21,856 nucleotides of DNA. Origin: Nitrososphaerota archaeon (GTDB taxonomy: Archaea; Thermoproteota; Nitrososphaeria; Nitrososphaerales; Gagatemarchaeaceae). Shown piece by piece: positions 12,986 to 20,244 of this stretch. The stretch spans positions 1-21,856 of the forward strand of contig VBPK01000147.1 of NCBI GenBank assembly GCA_005877225.1. Direction: 5' to 3'. How positions within the stretch are numbered: the stretch's first letter is position 1; each line of letters starts with the position of its first letter. The position numbers and the translations under genes are program-made. The notes below the pieces were generated by a model, which ran no database searches, was not told where the DNA came from, and worked only from the letters and a program-made list of their open reading frames with translations.

Positions 12986-14197
12986 TTGGCAAGGTCGCTG
13001 CATGTGGAGCAGATACAAGGGTACGGCGTTCAGGACTTCGAGGTCGAGATTGTCGAAAGGAAGGGGAAGGGGCACCCCGACAGCCTCATCGACGGAGCCT
13101 CCGAGTCCGTCTCTCTGGGTCTGAGCAAGTTTTACCTGGAGAATTTCGGCGCCATTCTTCATCACAACGTCGACAAGGGGATTCTCGTGGGTGGAGAAGC
13201 GAGTGCCAAGTTCGGGGGCGGGAGAGTGCTCCAGCCCATCTACCTTCTGGTGGCGGGGAGGGCCACGGCCGTCGTCCCCTTCAAGGGGAGGGAGGTTCGT
13301 GTCCCGGTCGACAGGATTGCCAAGAAGTCGATAGAGGGCTTCCTCAGCGAAACGATGAGGTTCCTCGACCCCAAGAAGCACGTGAGGATCGCAACGATGA
13401 TCAAGCAGGGCTCACCCGACCTAGTTTCGGTCTTCATGCGGAAAAAAGAGATGCCCATCTCCAACGACACTTCGATTGGCGTGGGATACGCCCCTCTCTC
13501 ACCCACCGAGATGCTCGTGCTCAGCATCGAGAAGCTCCTCAACTCCCGCGACTTCAAGAAGAAGTATCCCGAGGTCGGAGAAGACGTGAAGGTAATGGGG
13601 CTCAGAAGGAAGCAGAGGCTGGACGTAACAGTCGCTGCAGCGATGGTCTGTGGCAAGGTCCCTGACGCAGACCACTATGTCGGCGTCGTTTCAGACGTGA
13701 GGGAGGAGATTGAGAGGCTCGCTTCGAACATCGACCTGGGTGTAAGCATCAAGCTGAACGCGGGGGACGACCCGAGGAGAGGAGCCTACTACCTCACGGT
13801 CACGGGAACCTCCGCAGAGCAAGGAGATGACGGGAACACGGGGCGGGGGAACCGCGTGAACGGTCTAATCTCCCCGATGCGACAGTATTCGATGGAGGCG
13901 ACGGCCGGGAAGAATCCGATCAACCACACGGGCAAGCTCTTCAACGCCCTGGCGATCGTGGCGGCTGAGAGAATTGCGAAGGAGGTGCCCGGGGTCGGGG
14001 AGTCCTACGTTCGCATCCTAAGCAGGATTGGCTATCCGATTGACCAGCCGCAGATCGCGAGCGCGGCTCTTGTTCTCGAGCGGGGTAGAACGCTTTCGAG
14101 CGTCAGGGGGGACGTCGAGTCGATCTTGGACGAGTCCCTCCGGACTATCAAGGACGTCACGACGCTCATACTCAAGAAGCGGGTCCAGCTCTTCTGA
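12986..14197 (+). CDS. S-adenosylmethionine synthetase, archaeal type
   Basis: The 403-residue protein is of the archaeal MAT family, distant from the bacterial MetK type. Signature segments include E-I-V-E-R-K-G-K-G-H-P-D-S-L-I-D-G near residue 21, H-H-N-V-D-K-G near 58, G-G-R-V-L-Q-P-I-Y near 78, the S-A-E-Q-G-D-D-G-N-T-G-R-G-N-R region near 275, and G-K-N-P-I-N-H-T-G-K near 308. It makes S-adenosylmethionine from methionine and ATP. Length and motif spacing are normal. It is translated from TTG behind a strong Shine-Dalgarno site. Its last 26 bases overlap the 3' end of the convergent RIO kinase gene. Confidence 0.93.
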   Translation: MARSLHVEQIQGYGVQDFEVEIVERKGKGHPDSLIDGASESVSLGLSKFYLENFGAILHHNVDKGILVGGEASAKFGGGRVLQPIYLLVAGRATAVVPFKGREVRVPVDRIAKKSIEGFLSETMRFLDPKKHVRIATMIKQGSPDLVSVFMRKKEMPISNDTSIGVGYAPLSPTEMLVLSIEKLLNSRDFKKKYPEVGEDVKVMGLRRKQRLDVTVAAAMVCGKVPDADHYVGVVSDVREEIERLASNIDLGVSIKLNAGDDPRRGAYYLTVTGTSAEQGDDGNTGRGNRVNGLISPMRQYSMEATAGKNPINHTGKLFNALAIVAAERIAKEVPGVGESYVRILSRIGYPIDQPQIASAALVLERGRTLSSVRGDVESILDESLRTIKDVTTLILKKRVQLF

Positions 14198-15053
14198 TTC
14201 CGAGGGTTGCCCTCCTTCCCACGACGTAATCGGCTACCTCCGACTCCTCGAGGAGCACGCGGTAGACCCTCCGGAAGAATTTGAGGACGGTGTGGAGGTC
14301 TCTCTGCAGAAGCGCCGCCGAGTTGGGATGAGTTGTCCTCACCGCCTGGGGCCAGTCGATCAACCAGACGCTCCGACCATCAGTTAAGATGTTGTACTCG
14401 CTCAGGTCCGCGTTAATCATCCCCGCCTCCTTGTATGCAACTCTGACGCATTCGATGATCTCCTTTAGGATAAGCGGAGGGTCGTCCAACTCGGGCCTCT
14501 CGACCAGCTTAACTCCATTCAGCTCCTCCAGGAGGACTGTGCTGCGGTCGTGAGCTATCGCCCTGGGAACACTCTTGGTGAGTCCCTCGAGCTTCCGCAG
14601 CGAGGAGAGCTCTTTCTTGGCGGCCTCGTAGTTCCTCGCAATCCAGCCCTTCGTCTCCGACCTTTCTAGGGACCTCTTTCTTGCGACGTCACGGAAACTC
14701 GTCCTCCCAATCTTGAAGAACTTCACCGCAAGTAGTCCGCCCTCTTCCGTAAATGCCTCGTAGACATCGGATTCCTTTCCTTTTGCGATTATCGCCCCGA
14801 GAGCCGAGATGAGCCCCCGCCTGACGTATTCTCTCAGGGCGAGCGCCTCAATGGCGGAGAACGTCAGGGTGAAGTTGGCGCCTCTCCCCCTTACCAGGTC
14901 TCTCCCGTTCAGCCTATCGAGCGCGAAGTTCACCCTTTCTAGGGGAATCCCCGCGAGGCGAGAGGCCATCCCCGGGTCGGCGAAGCCATACTTCATCGAC
15001 GCACGCTCGAGGCCCAGGAGTGTCTTCCACTCCTCCTCCCCGAGGACTTTCAC
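14172..15053 (-). CDS. RIO2-type serine protein kinase
   Basis: From the GTG at 15053 the protein has 293 residues: an N-terminal winged helix (about 1-85) and a RIO kinase domain. The nucleotide loop is K-G-K-E-S-D-V-Y-E-A. The lysine strand A-V-K-F-F-K-I-G-R-T-S-F-R is diagnostic of RIO2 (family L-K-F-H-R-L-G-R-T-S-F-R). The catalytic loop is N-A-D-L-S-E-Y-N-I-L and the metal aspartate is in L-I-D-W-P-Q-A-V. Archaeal and eukaryotic RIO2 act in small-ribosomal-subunit maturation. The frame is open up to 15131, but that would overlap the upstream gene; GTG at 15053 lies 16 bases after the upstream stop with GAGG before it. Co-transcription with the threonine-synthase-like gene is likely. Confidence 0.85.
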   Translation of the reverse strand: MKVLGEEEWKTLLGLERASMKYGFADPGMASRLAGIPLERVNFALDRLNGRDLVRGRGANFTLTFSAIEALALREYVRRGLISALGAIIAKGKESDVYEAFTEEGGLLAVKFFKIGRTSFRDVARKRSLERSETKGWIARNYEAAKKELSSLRKLEGLTKSVPRAIAHDRSTVLLEELNGVKLVERPELDDPPLILKEIIECVRVAYKEAGMINADLSEYNILTDGRSVWLIDWPQAVRTTHPNSAALLQRDLHTVLKFFRRVYRVLLEESEVADYVVGRRATLGIRRAGPAS

Positions 15054-15069
15054 GAGCCTCGCCGCCCTT

Positions 15070-16521
15070 TCAGTCGAGGAGAAGTTTCTCTCCCCCCGCG
15101 GCCCTCGCTGCGGCTTCGAGTGCGGCCACACCTTTCCTTGTCAACTCGTAGATCACTCGCTCTCTACCCCTTGCCCTGACCATACTCGACCTCCTGACGA
15201 GGTCTATCCCCTCAAGCTCTGAGAGATGCTGATAGATGCTCGGGATGCTTATCGACCTCCCCTCCTTGATCTTCTTCCAGAGGAGGTAGCCGAAGAGGGG
15301 CTCCCCTCGCAGAAGGCGGAGAATCGAAACTTTTGTCGCCCCGAGCTGGACCGGCTTTATGACTAGCTGCTCTCTCGTCACGATGTGCTTCGCCGTCCTC
15401 GCGATTCTTGAAATTGCCTTCGTGTCCTTTAGCCCCGTCCCCGTGATGACGCAAACTATCCTACTATCTTTAGACAGAAGCTCTTTCTCCCCGATCTTTC
15501 TCACTGCAGCCACAACGGATGCTGCGGCTGGCTCCGCAAAGATACCCTCCGTTCTCGCGAGCTCCCCCGTCGCGCCGATCGCCTCCTTCGCCGAGACTTT
15601 CACACCAAACCCGCGCGAGTCCCTGATCGCTCGCGCAGCTGCCTTCAGGAACACCGGGTCTGACTCCTCCAGCTCGGCGAGCGCCCCCCTCCCCTCCGTC
15701 CCCCTCCGACGCTTCTTCTCTAGGATATCTGTCAGGGGTGGCGAGCCCTCGAGCTGGACCCCCACCAGGCTGCAAGTGGGTTTCTGAACGATTCCGGCGG
15801 CGGAAAGCTGGAGAAGACCGTTCCAGACCATCGTCAGGTGGCCGCCCGTCCCGACGGGGAGAACGATTGCATCAGGTTGACTCCATCCCTCGTCCTGAAT
15901 GATCTCGAAGGCAGTTGTCTTCTCTCCCTCCAGGAGGTAGTGGTTGGCAGCTGTTACGGCGGTGCCTTCCTCCCCCTCGCTTGGAGCGGCTCGTGGGTGA
16001 GAGAGCATCTCGACCTTCGCGCCGTACGCGATCATCTGGTAGAGCTTCCCCTGGTCTGTATTGGGGTGAATTCCTATCCTGGTCTCTATCCCGGCTTTGG
16101 CCGAGTAGGCGGCCAGAGAGGCACCGAGGTTCCCTGTCGTCGTGCACAGTACTCGCCTCACCCCGTCCCTCTTAGCCACGGACGCGAGGACCGTCGCCCC
16201 CCTATCGATGAATGAGCCGGTGGGATTCCTAGTTTCATCCTTGACGAGAAGGGCACCGAACCCGAGCTCGGCTCCCAGCCTCGGGGCGGCCAGCAGTGGA
16301 GTCCCTCCCTCCCCCAATGTGACGACCTGGTGCTCTTCGACGCGAGGGAGAAGATCTCTGTATCTCCAAACTCCCGGGGGGAGTGATTCGAGCTCGCTCC
16401 TCTTCACTCTCCGCTCAACCAGCGGGAGGGGGATGAGTGCGCCGCCGCACTTCCTACAGCGCGCCTCGAGAGACGCCTCCTCTGTCTTCATCGAACACGA
16501 GGCGCACTCGAACCTTTCCAT
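15070..16521 (-). CDS. Threonine-synthase-fold protein lacking the PLP lysine, fused to a PadR-like winged helix
   Basis: Residues 1-385 follow archaeal threonine synthase. A zinc-ribbon-like start has C6, C9, C22 and C25; G-E-G-G-T-P-L is at 70-76, T-T-G-N-L-G at 128-133, the PLP-phosphate loop P-V-G-T-G-G-H at 222-228, E-G-I-F-A-E-P near 325 and T-G-T-G-L-K-D near 360. The motif carrying the PLP Schiff-base lysine, normally N-P-T-G-S-F-K-D-R, reads N-P-T-G-S-F-I-D-R. Codon 105 is ATC (Ile), two base changes from a lysine codon. Residues 386-483 form a separate winged helix with L-F-G-Y-L-L near 410, S-I-P-S-I-Y-Q-H-L-S-E-L-E near 424-437 and Y-E-L-T-R-K-G near 458, as in PadR-type regulators. 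I infer a catalytically dead enzyme fold serving as a ligand sensor for a DNA-binding domain. The ATG at 16521 lies about 29 bp behind a strong TATA box. It may autoregulate the shared divergent promoter. Confidence 0.82.
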   Translation of the reverse strand: MERFECASCSMKTEEASLEARCRKCGGALIPLPLVERRVKRSELESLPPGVWRYRDLLPRVEEHQVVTLGEGGTPLLAAPRLGAELGFGALLVKDETRNPTGSFIDRGATVLASVAKRDGVRRVLCTTTGNLGASLAAYSAKAGIETRIGIHPNTDQGKLYQMIAYGAKVEMLSHPRAAPSEGEEGTAVTAANHYLLEGEKTTAFEIIQDEGWSQPDAIVLPVGTGGHLTMVWNGLLQLSAAGIVQKPTCSLVGVQLEGSPPLTDILEKKRRRGTEGRGALAELEESDPVFLKAAARAIRDSRGFGVKVSAKEAIGATGELARTEGIFAEPAAASVVAAVRKIGEKELLSKDSRIVCVITGTGLKDTKAISRIARTAKHIVTREQLVIKPVQLGATKVSILRLLRGEPLFGYLLWKKIKEGRSISIPSIYQHLSELEGIDLVRRSSMVRARGRERVIYELTRKGVAALEAAARAAGGEKLLLD

Positions 16522-16544
16522 CTTGCTCGATATGTAGGTTATGA

Positions 16545-16556
16545 CTTATATATTCT
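16545..16556 (-). promoter_or_regulatory. Strong TATA box for the threonine-synthase-like regulator gene
   Basis: The minus strand reads GAATATATAAGT, centred about 29 bp before the ATG at 16521. It is the strongest TATA element in the window. Confidence 0.6.
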
Positions 16557-16566
16557 TCCGAGGACC

Positions 16567-16574
16567 GTTAATTC
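16567..16574 (+). promoter_or_regulatory. TATA-like box for the nucleoside hydrolase
   Basis: GTTAATTC is centred about 26 bp before the GTG at 16596, the leaderless spacing. It sits back to back with the TATA box of the divergent gene. Confidence 0.4.
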
Positions 16575-16595
16575 TTATTATCGATTTTCTGTATC

Positions 16596-17470
16596 GTGGA
16601 CGTGCTTCGGATTCTTCTCGACACCGACACTGCGGGCGACGATACAATCGCGATACTGATGGCGCTCCGGGCGAAGAACGCGAAGCTCGAGGCTCTCACA
16701 ATCAATTGCGGGAACGTAGATTTCGACCAGGAGGTCGAGAACGCGCTCTACACAGTCGAATTCGCGGGGATGTCGGGGAAGGTCCCGGTGTACCCGGGTG
16801 CTCGGCATCCACTCCTCCGAGAGTGGACCACGGTCGAGTACATCCACGGCAAGGATGGGATGGGGAACTCTTTCTTTCCAAAGGCGCGGCAACGCCCGGA
16901 GAGAAGGCATGCCGTCGACGCGATTGTGGAGACGGTCAACTCGAACCCCGGCGAGATTACTCTCGTGGAGATTGCCCCGATGACCAACATCGCCATGGCC
17001 CTGCGCAAGGACCCGACCATCGCCCGGAAGGTGAAGGAGTTCTTCTTCATGGGTGGGACGAATCAGTACCTGGGTAACCAGACAGATACGCCGTGGTTGG
17101 CGAGAGTGAGTACAGGGAGATCGAAGCGATGAGGACGAAGGAGGCTGATTTCTTCATCGCGGTGAACAGGCAGGTCCGTAAGTATCATAGGAGGGTCAGG
17201 GGGGTCGATGCCACCGAATGTCCCGACAGCGTAACGATGTCGATTGTTCTCGACCGAAAGGTCGCGAAGAAGGTGTTCCCGAAGTATGTCGAGGTAGACA
17301 ACCAAAGTGAACTGTCCAGGGGCGCCACGATCGTAGACGACCTCAACGTTCTAGGAAGGAAGCCGAATGTCAACGTCGTCTACGAGGCCTCCTCTCGCCT
17401 CTTTCGACGAGCCCTCTACAGGCTTCTGCGTGGGGAAGGCTCTAGCGCGCCGCGCCGCCGACGCCCGTGA
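16596..17470 (+). pseudogene. Inosine/uridine-preferring nucleoside hydrolase, broken by internal deletion and frameshift
   Basis: The first frame (16596-17132) is a good nucleoside hydrolase N-terminal half: D-T-D-T-A-G-D-D (calcium and ribose site), N-C-G-N near residue 37, V-P-V-Y-P-G-A near 65, H-G-K-D-G-M-G near 84, A-P-M-T-N-I-A-M-A-L near 127 and F-F-F-M-G-G near 151. After G-N-Q-T-D-T-P it runs into a stop. The C-terminal half continues in another frame from about 17093: Y-R-E-I-E-A-M-R-T-K-E-A-D-F-F-I-A-V-N, then L-S-R-G-A-T-I-V-D-D. About 40 residues normally between these parts, including the A-E-F-N-x-x-x-D-P-E-A segment, are missing. One deletion of about 120 bases with a frame change explains it. 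The H-x-x-D-P motif near the second half is also replaced (C-P-D-S). The protein would be inactive. A sequencing error alone would not explain the missing block. Confidence 0.75.
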
Positions 17471-17604
17471 GGGAGTCTTGCGCAACTGCATTCGTTTCGA
17501 CAAATAGGAACTTCCTCCTCTGTGTCGCTCTGTGCACTTCGGCACTGCGGTGGGCTGATCAGGTCCTCTTGTGGGGGCAGCTGAAGGACTCGCTGTGACG
17601 CAGT
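17471..17604. other. Short intergenic stretch between convergent genes
   Basis: These 134 bases lie between the end of the broken nucleoside hydrolase and the stop of the AIR-synthase-related gene. No coding frame, tRNA or clear terminator is visible. A small GTGC/GCAC hairpin around 17532-17545 has no T-run. Confidence 0.4.
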
Positions 17605-18702
17605 TCACTTGAGCCCTCTTTCGACTGCTTTCTCGTAGGCATCCCAGTAGGGGTCACGCCCGCGAGGGGTGAACCTCTTCGCTCTGTCTTCGTTAGAGAC
17701 AAGCCAGAGTCCTCTTCTTCCTCGCTCGCCGACCCTCCCAATCTCGAAACTCTTTATGCCCTTGCGCCTGAGCCGCCCGATCAACCCCTCGACCGATTCG
17801 CGTTTGCAGGTGATTATCAGCGCTCCTCCGCTCAACGAGAGGAGCGGGTCTGTTCTGAAGATCGAGCAGACTCCCCGAGTCTCCTCCGATACGTGTATTC
17901 GTCTCTTCTCAACCAAGAAGCTCCTGCCGGAAGCGACCGCGTGCTCGTGAAGAGCACCGAGCACTCCCCCCTCAGTGGCGTCGTGCATAGAGGTAACGCC
18001 TCCTCGGAAGGCTCCAGAGACCGCCTCAAGAGCATCGCCAACGGTCGAGCAAAGCGAGAGATAGCTTCTCGCCCTCCCAAGCATTCTTCTGCCCAACTCT
18101 CTTTCCACGGTTTCGGGAAAACTATTCGCTAGTATTGCGGTCGTCTCAATCGCCGCACCCTTTGTGAGAATTATCGCATCGCCTCGTGAAGCCATCTCGG
18201 GGTTAAGGTACCCTCCATCTCTGGCGACGCCGAAGACGACCCCCCCTCCAACGACCGTGAATCCTCCACCCGGGTACCTACCCGTGTGGCCGGCGACGAT
18301 TGATATTCCCAATTCCTTGCAGTAATCGCCCAGCGCTTCGAAGTAAGCCTTCAACTGGTTAGTTGAGAGTTCGGTCGGCAGATTGAAGTCGAAGACCGCG
18401 AACTCCGGCTTCAACCCTGTGGTCGTGAAGTCCGAGACCAGGTGGTGGAGGCTTAGCCATGCGGATTTTTTCATCCCTATCGCGGGTATCATCGATACCG
18501 GGTCTGACGTCAGGATGAGAGATTTTCCCGCCCCGATTGACACGACTGCGTTATCGAACCCGCCTCTGGGTCCCACCTTCACCGCTGGATTGGGGGCGCC
18601 AAGGTTGCGGAAGACGATGTCAGAGATGACCTCGGGCTCAAGCTTGCCGAATAGCCTCCGCCGCCTCCCCACCGGTCCAGTCGGAGGGCTAATGGAAACC
18701 AA
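17605..18702 (-). CDS. AIR synthase-related (PurM/HypE/ThiL fold) protein
   Basis: The 365-residue protein has the two-domain PurM-like pattern. An N-terminal domain has G-F-D-N-A-V-V (in place of the usual D-D-A-A), L-T-S-D-P-V-S near residue 65, S-A-W-L-S-L-H-H-L-V-S-D-F-T-T-T-G near 80-95 and V-A-G-H-T-G near 138-143. The C-terminal domain has M-H-D-A-T-E-G-G-V-L-G-A-L-H-E near 245-260, a hallmark of HypE-type proteins (H-D-x-T-x-G-G). Superfamily members use ATP to activate amides, carbamoyl or phosphate groups; ThiL (thiamine-phosphate kinase) is one of them. Archaeal members of this HypE-like branch have no assigned reaction that I know. The overlap with the ECF S component and the divergent ThiR suggest a thiamine-related job, but that is inference. 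The start is TTG at 18702; GTG near 18672 is an alternative. Confidence 0.75.
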   Translation of the reverse strand: MVSISPPTGPVGRRRRLFGKLEPEVISDIVFRNLGAPNPAVKVGPRGGFDNAVVSIGAGKSLILTSDPVSMIPAIGMKKSAWLSLHHLVSDFTTTGLKPEFAVFDFNLPTELSTNQLKAYFEALGDYCKELGISIVAGHTGRYPGGGFTVVGGGVVFGVARDGGYLNPEMASRGDAIILTKGAAIETTAILANSFPETVERELGRRMLGRARSYLSLCSTVGDALEAVSGAFRGGVTSMHDATEGGVLGALHEHAVASGRSFLVEKRRIHVSEETRGVCSIFRTDPLLSLSGGALIITCKRESVEGLIGRLRRKGIKSFEIGRVGERGRRGLWLVSNEDRAKRFTPRGRDPYWDAYEKAVERGLK

Positions 18703-19252
18703 GCCTCTTGAACGCAGGTGAAGCTGCCTTTATTATTGCGAACGCGACAGGCACGTAGACAACGTCGAAAATCGTGAGTATGTCCGGCAGTGCAGTCACA
18801 AAGCCGGTTCCGACGTCCGCTGGAGACCCGTAGCCGAAGAGGCCATAGGTGTAGAACACCCAGTCCGGGAGCAGAAACGCGATGGTTTCGTACACGGTCG
18901 CAAGACCCATCACCACGGCGAGGGTCGTCCTGTCTTTCTTTCTCGCCCATCCTATGAAGAGGGCTTCGGGTGCTCGGGCCCAGACGATTCCGAGGGCGTA
19001 GATCGGAGGAAATCCCCTGATCGCAACATTCGTCGACTCCCCCACGAACGATCCTAGAGCCGTGGCGAAGAACGCAGGCCACGGCCCCGCGAGGACGCTC
19101 AGGGCCATGTAGATCGGTGGAGACCAGGTAAACTCACCAAGCGGTGGCGGGAGAGGTATCACCAAGATCGTCGAGACGGCAATAAGCGCCGAGAAGACTG
19201 AAACGATTCCGATGACTTTGCTCTTGCCTACCGCCGGTTCCTTCGAGAGCAT
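18689..19252 (-). CDS. ECF transporter S component (vitamin uptake, probably thiamine-related)
   Basis: The 187-residue membrane protein has about six hydrophobic segments and the look of ECF substrate-binding (S) components: a short basic N-terminus, then G-I-V-S-V-F-S-A-L-I-A-V-S-T-I-L-V-I-P, and later A-T-A-L-G-S-F-V-G-E. S components bind a vitamin or precursor and work with a shared EcfT/EcfA module, which is not encoded in this window. It is divergent from ThiR, so thiamine or its pyrimidine or thiazole precursor is the likeliest substrate; the family cannot be fixed by eye. The ATG at 19252 is about 28 bp from the palindromic TATA element CTTATAAG, so it looks leaderless. Its end overlaps the PurM-fold gene by 14 bases. 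Confidence 0.75.
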   Translation of the reverse strand: MLSKEPAVGKSKVIGIVSVFSALIAVSTILVIPLPPPLGEFTWSPPIYMALSVLAGPWPAFFATALGSFVGESTNVAIRGFPPIYALGIVWARAPEALFIGWARKKDRTTLAVVMGLATVYETIAFLLPDWVFYTYGLFGYGSPADVGTGFVTALPDILTIFDVVYVPVAFAIIKAASPAFKRLGFH

Positions 19253-19274
19253 GCCACCGGAGAGAGCCGGCGGA

Positions 19275-19306
19275 GACTTATAAGCTGGTCAATAATCGAC
19301 TTATAA
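19275..19306. repeat. Direct repeat GACTTATAA in the divergent ThiR/ECF promoter region
   Basis: GACTTATAA occurs at 19275-19283 and again at 19298-19306, 23 bp apart. Each copy holds the TATA box of one divergent gene. The repeat may be only promoter structure, or part of an operator for ThiR. Confidence 0.4.
19277..19284 (-). promoter_or_regulatory. TATA box for the ECF S component operon
   Basis: CTTATAAG is a perfect palindrome centred 28 bp before the ATG at 19252. It lies inside a GACTTATAA repeat shared with the ThiR promoter. Confidence 0.55.
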
Positions 19307-19307
19307 C
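19300..19307 (+). promoter_or_regulatory. TATA box for the ThiR gene
   Basis: CTTATAAC is centred about 26 bp before the ATG at 19329 and too close to the in-frame GTG at 19308. This favours 19329 as the leaderless start. Confidence 0.5.
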
Positions 19308-19328
19308 GTGCATCCACCCTGCGAGATC

Positions 19329-20240
19329 ATGATGGAAGCTTTCCTCCCTTCGATGAGGGCACTAGTCGCGAGGCGGTTGAGTGAAGAGGGAGACTCGCAA
19401 GGCAAGATCTCACGACTCCTCGGAATAACTCAGGCCTCTGTCAGCAATTACCTCTCTGCCGACCTTCGTGAGATTTACTCGAAACTCTCTTCCATAGGGA
19501 TATCGCCCGAGGAGGGGGAGAAGTACGGCTCCCTCCTCGCGGAGGACGTGAAGAAAAACCCCGTCTACGCGGTCTCGACCCTCTATTCAATCTGGAGCAA
19601 CCTTCTGGGGAAGGGAATCCTGTGCGGCTTCCATCGGGAGGGATACCCATTCCTCGCGGAGTGCGACGTCTGCGTCAAGATGTTTGGTTCGGGCAGGTCG
19701 CTAGCCCCTGGGGCACGTGAGCAAGTCTCGCGGGCAGTCGCCCTACTGGAGTCTTCTCGCTCCTTCGTCCTAATAATGCCAGAAGTCTCGGTAAATATCG
19801 CATACGCTGAGGGGGAGGCGAGCTCACCGGAGGAGGTCATCGCGATTCCGGGAAGAATCGTGAAGGTCGGAAGCTACGCGAGGTCCCTCTCTCGACCTGA
19901 GTACGGGGCATCGTCTCACCTCGCGCGGGTCCTGATTCAAATCAGGGCGAGAAGAAAGGATGTTCACGCCGTTATGAACCTCAGGTTCGACCGTCGGATG
20001 GCGGCGGTCCTCAGACGCCTCCGATTGAAGATTCTCAGGACGGGTGGAGAGTATCCTAGTGATGCTGAAGACCCCGTCGTCGAAGGAATGAAGAGAAGAG
20101 TAGCGACATCAAAGGAATACGATGCAATCATCGATATTGGTGGGCTAGGTGTAGAGCCGAGCCTCTACCTCCTCGGGAGCGACCCAGTGAAACTCGCGGA
20201 ACTCGCCATCAAGGTCTCGAGGGACTACTCGGCGAATTAG
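19329..20240 (+). CDS. thiR: ThiR-type transcriptional regulator (HTH plus ThiN domain)
   Basis: From the ATG at 19329 the protein has 303 residues. Residues about 1-40 are an HTH domain: F-L-P-S-M-R-A-L-V-A, then I-S-R-L-L-G-I-T-Q-A-S-V-S-N-Y-L. A middle segment has C-G-F-H and C-D-V-C near 98-118, a possible metal site. The C-terminal part (about 125-300) is a ThiN domain, with I-P-G-R-I near 175, P-E-Y-G-A-S-S-H-L-A-R near 190, A-V-M-N-L-R-F near 215 and D-A-I-I-D-I-G-G-L-G near 267. ThiN makes thiamine phosphate in ThiDN enzymes; fused to an HTH it is the thiamine-phosphate-sensing archaeal repressor ThiR. It would control the divergent ECF S component operon and perhaps itself. GTG at 19308 is an upstream alternative start. 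Confidence 0.85.
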   Translation: MMEAFLPSMRALVARRLSEEGDSQGKISRLLGITQASVSNYLSADLREIYSKLSSIGISPEEGEKYGSLLAEDVKKNPVYAVSTLYSIWSNLLGKGILCGFHREGYPFLAECDVCVKMFGSGRSLAPGAREQVSRAVALLESSRSFVLIMPEVSVNIAYAEGEASSPEEVIAIPGRIVKVGSYARSLSRPEYGASSHLARVLIQIRARRKDVHAVMNLRFDRRMAAVLRRLRLKILRTGGEYPSDAEDPVVEGMKRRVATSKEYDAIIDIGGLGVEPSLYLLGSDPVKLAELAIKVSRDYSAN

Positions 20241-20244
20241 TCAG

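Noticed and set aside
12656..13381. Long open frame upstream of the RadB-like domain on the minus strand, giving a 494-residue frame
   Set aside because: It is antisense to the Sm-like and AdoMet synthetase genes, with no recognisable domain. The recombinase has a normal RadB length from the TTG at 12655.
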